From an uncultured Desulfuromonadales bacterium (GTDB lineage Bacteria > Desulfobacterota > Desulfuromonadia > Desulfuromonadales > Geopsychrobacteraceae): a stretch of 15,834 bases of DNA. Within the stretch, counting starts at the first letter, position 1. Every line of letters begins with the position of its first letter. The notes beneath the pieces were generated by a model. The model ran no database searches, was not told the DNA's origin, and saw only the letters and a list, made by a program, of their open reading frames with translations. Positions 14,183 through 15,834 of this stretch are shown here, one piece after another. Both the position numbers and the translations under genes were made by a program. The stretch covers positions 1 through 15,834 of the forward strand of contig CAMYNC010000086.1 of assembly GCA_947259685.1 (NCBI GenBank), read 5' to 3'.

Positions 14183-15834
14183 CTATGCTTCTTCGGTAGC
14201 GGCAGTCGGCACCGGCTCACCGGACAAAATCCTCACCGCATCAAAAGCTGCCGGACAGGCCTCAACACAGCCCCGGCACTTGGTGCACTTATCCTGATCG
14301 ATCACATGCACCTGCTTTTTCTCCCCGGCAATCGCATCCGCCGGGCACTTACGGAAACAGGCCCCGCAACCTTTGCACTTCTCCGGTTCAATATAGAAAT
14401 CGATCAACTCTTTGCAAGAAAGTGACGGGCAACGCTGGTGATTGATATGCGCCTCATACTCATCGCGGAAATGCTTCAAGGTGCTCAAGACCGGGTTGGG
14501 AGCGGTTTTGCCCAGCGCACACATCGACGACCCCTTGGTGGTTTCGGCCAATGCCAGCAGTAGATCGATATCCCCTGCCTTGCCCAGCCCCTTGGTCATG
14601 TTGGTCAGGATCTTCAGCATCTGTCGGATCCCTTCGCGGCAGGGGGTACATTTGCCGCACGACTCGTCACTGAGAAATTCGAGGAAGTAGCGGGCGATAT
14701 CGACCAGACAGGTATCCTCGTCCATGACAATCATCCCGCCCGAGCCCATCATCGCCCCGGCCTTACTCAGCTCGTCGAAGTCGACCTTGGTGTCGAGCAG
14801 GTCTTCTGGCAAACAGCCGCCCGATGGACCGCCGGTCTGTACCGCTTTGAACTGCTTGCCGCCGGGAACTCCGCCACCGATCTTGAAGATGATATCCCTG
14901 AGCGTTGCGCCCATCGGCACTTCGACCAGGCCGGTGTTATTCACCTTGCCGACCAGGGAGAAGATCTTGGTTCCCTTGCTGCCCTCGGTGCCGATTGAGC
15001 TGAACGCCTTGGCACCCTTGTTGATCACCAGTGGGATATTGGCCCAGGTTTCAACGTTGTTGATGTTGGTCGGCTTGCCCCAGAGACCCTTGGTCGCCGG
15101 GAACGGCGGTCTCGCGTTCGGCTCGCCCGGCTTGCCTTCCAAAGAGTTGAGCAGCGAAGTCTCCTCTCCGCAGATAAAGGCGCCGGCGCCGCGATGCACC
15201 TTGACGGTGAAATCGAATCCGGAACCGAGCACGTTCTCACCGAGGAAGCCGTATTCCTCAGCTTTCTTGATGGCGATCTCCAGGTTCTGGACGGCCAGCG
15301 GGTACTCTTGGCGGACGTAGACATAGCCCTCGTTGGCGCCGATGGCGTAGGCGCCGATCATCAGCCCCTCGAGTACGGCGAAGGGATTGCCTTCCATCAC
15401 CGAGCGGTCCATATAGGCCCCCGGATCGCCCTCGTCGCAGTTGACCACCACGTACTTCTTATCTCCCGGCGCCTTGCGGGCAAAATCCCACTTGACCCCC
15501 GAGGGGAAACCGGCACCGCCGCGCCCACGCAGTTTGGCGTCCTTGACCTCGCCGACCACCTGCTCCGGAGTCATCTCGAAGAGGGTCTTGACCAGCGCCT
15601 GATAACCGCCGACGGCGAGATAATCATCGAGGTTTTTCGGATCGATCTTCAGGTTGGCGCCGAGGATCAGCCGTTCCTGATTCTTATAGAAAGGGATATC
15701 CTCTTCCAGGGTGGCTTTCTCGCCGCTGTTCGGATCGACATAGAGCAGTCGTTCCACAATTCTATTTTCCTTAATCGTCTCCGAGATGATCTCGGCGATA
15801 TCTTCCGGCTGGACCTTGAGGTAACAGATCCCCT
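14183..15834 (-). CDS. NuoF/HydB-like NADH-binding flavoprotein, 5' end outside the window
   Basis: At least 549 residues, cut at the right edge. The frame stays open upstream of GTG 15757 and encodes GICYLKVQPEDIAEIISETI before it. That is the end of the thioredoxin-like domain found at the N-terminus of HydB/HoxF-type subunits, so 15757 is not the true start. Numbered from that GTG, the NADH/FMN site GRGGAGFPSG is at 78-87, followed by CDEGDPGAYMDRS and the glycine-rich HRGAGAFICGEETSLL. The [4Fe-4S] N3 ligands are C367, C370, C373 and C413. A C-terminal 2x[4Fe-4S] ferredoxin domain has C461-C471 and C491-C501. This layout matches the NADH subunit of bifurcating hydrogenases and NAD-linked formate dehydrogenases, which exchange electrons between NADH and ferredoxin. 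It is coupled to the HoxU-like gene. A NuoE-like partner would be expected upstream. Confidence 0.92.
   Translation of the reverse strand, partial: GICYLKVQPEDIAEIISETIKENRIVERLLYVDPNSGEKATLEEDIPFYKNQERLILGANLKIDPKNLDDYLAVGGYQALVKTLFEMTPEQVVGEVKDAKLRGRGGAGFPSGVKWDFARKAPGDKKYVVVNCDEGDPGAYMDRSVMEGNPFAVLEGLMIGAYAIGANEGYVYVRQEYPLAVQNLEIAIKKAEEYGFLGENVLGSGFDFTVKVHRGAGAFICGEETSLLNSLEGKPGEPNARPPFPATKGLWGKPTNINNVETWANIPLVINKGAKAFSSIGTEGSKGTKIFSLVGKVNNTGLVEVPMGATLRDIIFKIGGGVPGGKQFKAVQTGGPSGGCLPEDLLDTKVDFDELSKAGAMMGSGGMIVMDEDTCLVDIARYFLEFLSDESCGKCTPCREGIRQMLKILTNMTKGLGKAGDIDLLLALAETTKGSSMCALGKTAPNPVLSTLKHFRDEYEAHINHQRCPSLSCKELIDFYIEPEKCKGCGACFRKCPADAIAGEKKQVHVIDQDKCTKCRGCVEACPAAFDAVRILSGEPVPTAATEEA

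Noticed and set aside
15755..15757. GTG 15757 as the start of the NuoF-like gene
   Set aside because: The frame remains open to the window edge, and the upstream residues fit the thioredoxin-like domain of HydB-type proteins.
1..15834. tRNA, rRNA, CRISPR array, transposase or phage genes
   Set aside because: None could be recognised on either strand. The only repeats are the palindromic elements reported.

Overview
The window reads as a chromosomal catabolic locus of a strictly anaerobic bacterium, most likely a Desulfuromonadia-type deltaproteobacterium. That assignment is an inference from three things: the gene mix (NuoEF/HoxU-like NADH module, FdhD, a long acyl-CoA dehydrogenase, a MoxR/VWA pair), moderate GC content, and two palindromic intergenic repeats of a style I associate with that group. 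No rRNA or other taxonomic marker is present. All twelve supported genes lie on the minus strand, so the window is read from its right end to its left end.

Right end (15834-12662): a NuoF/HydB-like NADH-binding flavoprotein that continues past the window edge, then a HoxU/NuoG-N-terminus-like iron-sulfur protein 9 bases downstream, then fdhD. This is a soluble NADH-linked electron-transfer module. FdhD hints that a formate dehydrogenase is encoded nearby, but no catalytic subunit is visible.

Centre (12661-7604): a 228-base intergenic region carries a candidate promoter, a dyad-symmetric operator candidate and a foldable leader. It is followed by bcrC-bcrB-bcrA-bcrD, a complete four-subunit ATP-dependent class I benzoyl-CoA reductase in the same gene order as Thauera bcrCBAD and Rhodopseudomonas badDEFG. 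All expected Fe-S cysteines and ASKHA ATPase motifs are present.

Left (7564-131): the same-strand run continues with a tandem two-domain GNAT acetyltransferase, a UspA-like protein, a long-chain-type acyl-CoA dehydrogenase, a feruloyl-CoA-synthetase-like CoA ligase, a MoxR AAA+ ATPase and a CoxE-like VWA protein. The simplest reading is that an aromatic or phenylpropanoid acid is activated to its CoA thioester by the ligase, the side chain is oxidised by the dehydrogenase, and the resulting benzoyl-CoA-type intermediate is dearomatised by BcrABCD. The MoxR/VWA pair could act as a maturation or remodelling chaperone, and the GNAT could acetylate the ligase. Ring-hydrolysis genes, the ferredoxin donor and a 2-oxoacid:ferredoxin oxidoreductase are not in the window.

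Non-coding structure: two ~120-base palindromic elements with terminal inverted repeats sit exactly on the 3' ends of moxR and bcrB, each containing the host gene's stop codon. There is also a perfect 20-base palindrome between usp and the acyl-CoA dehydrogenase gene, and a hairpin just before the bcrD ribosome binding site. I see no tRNA, rRNA, CRISPR array, transposase or prophage gene.
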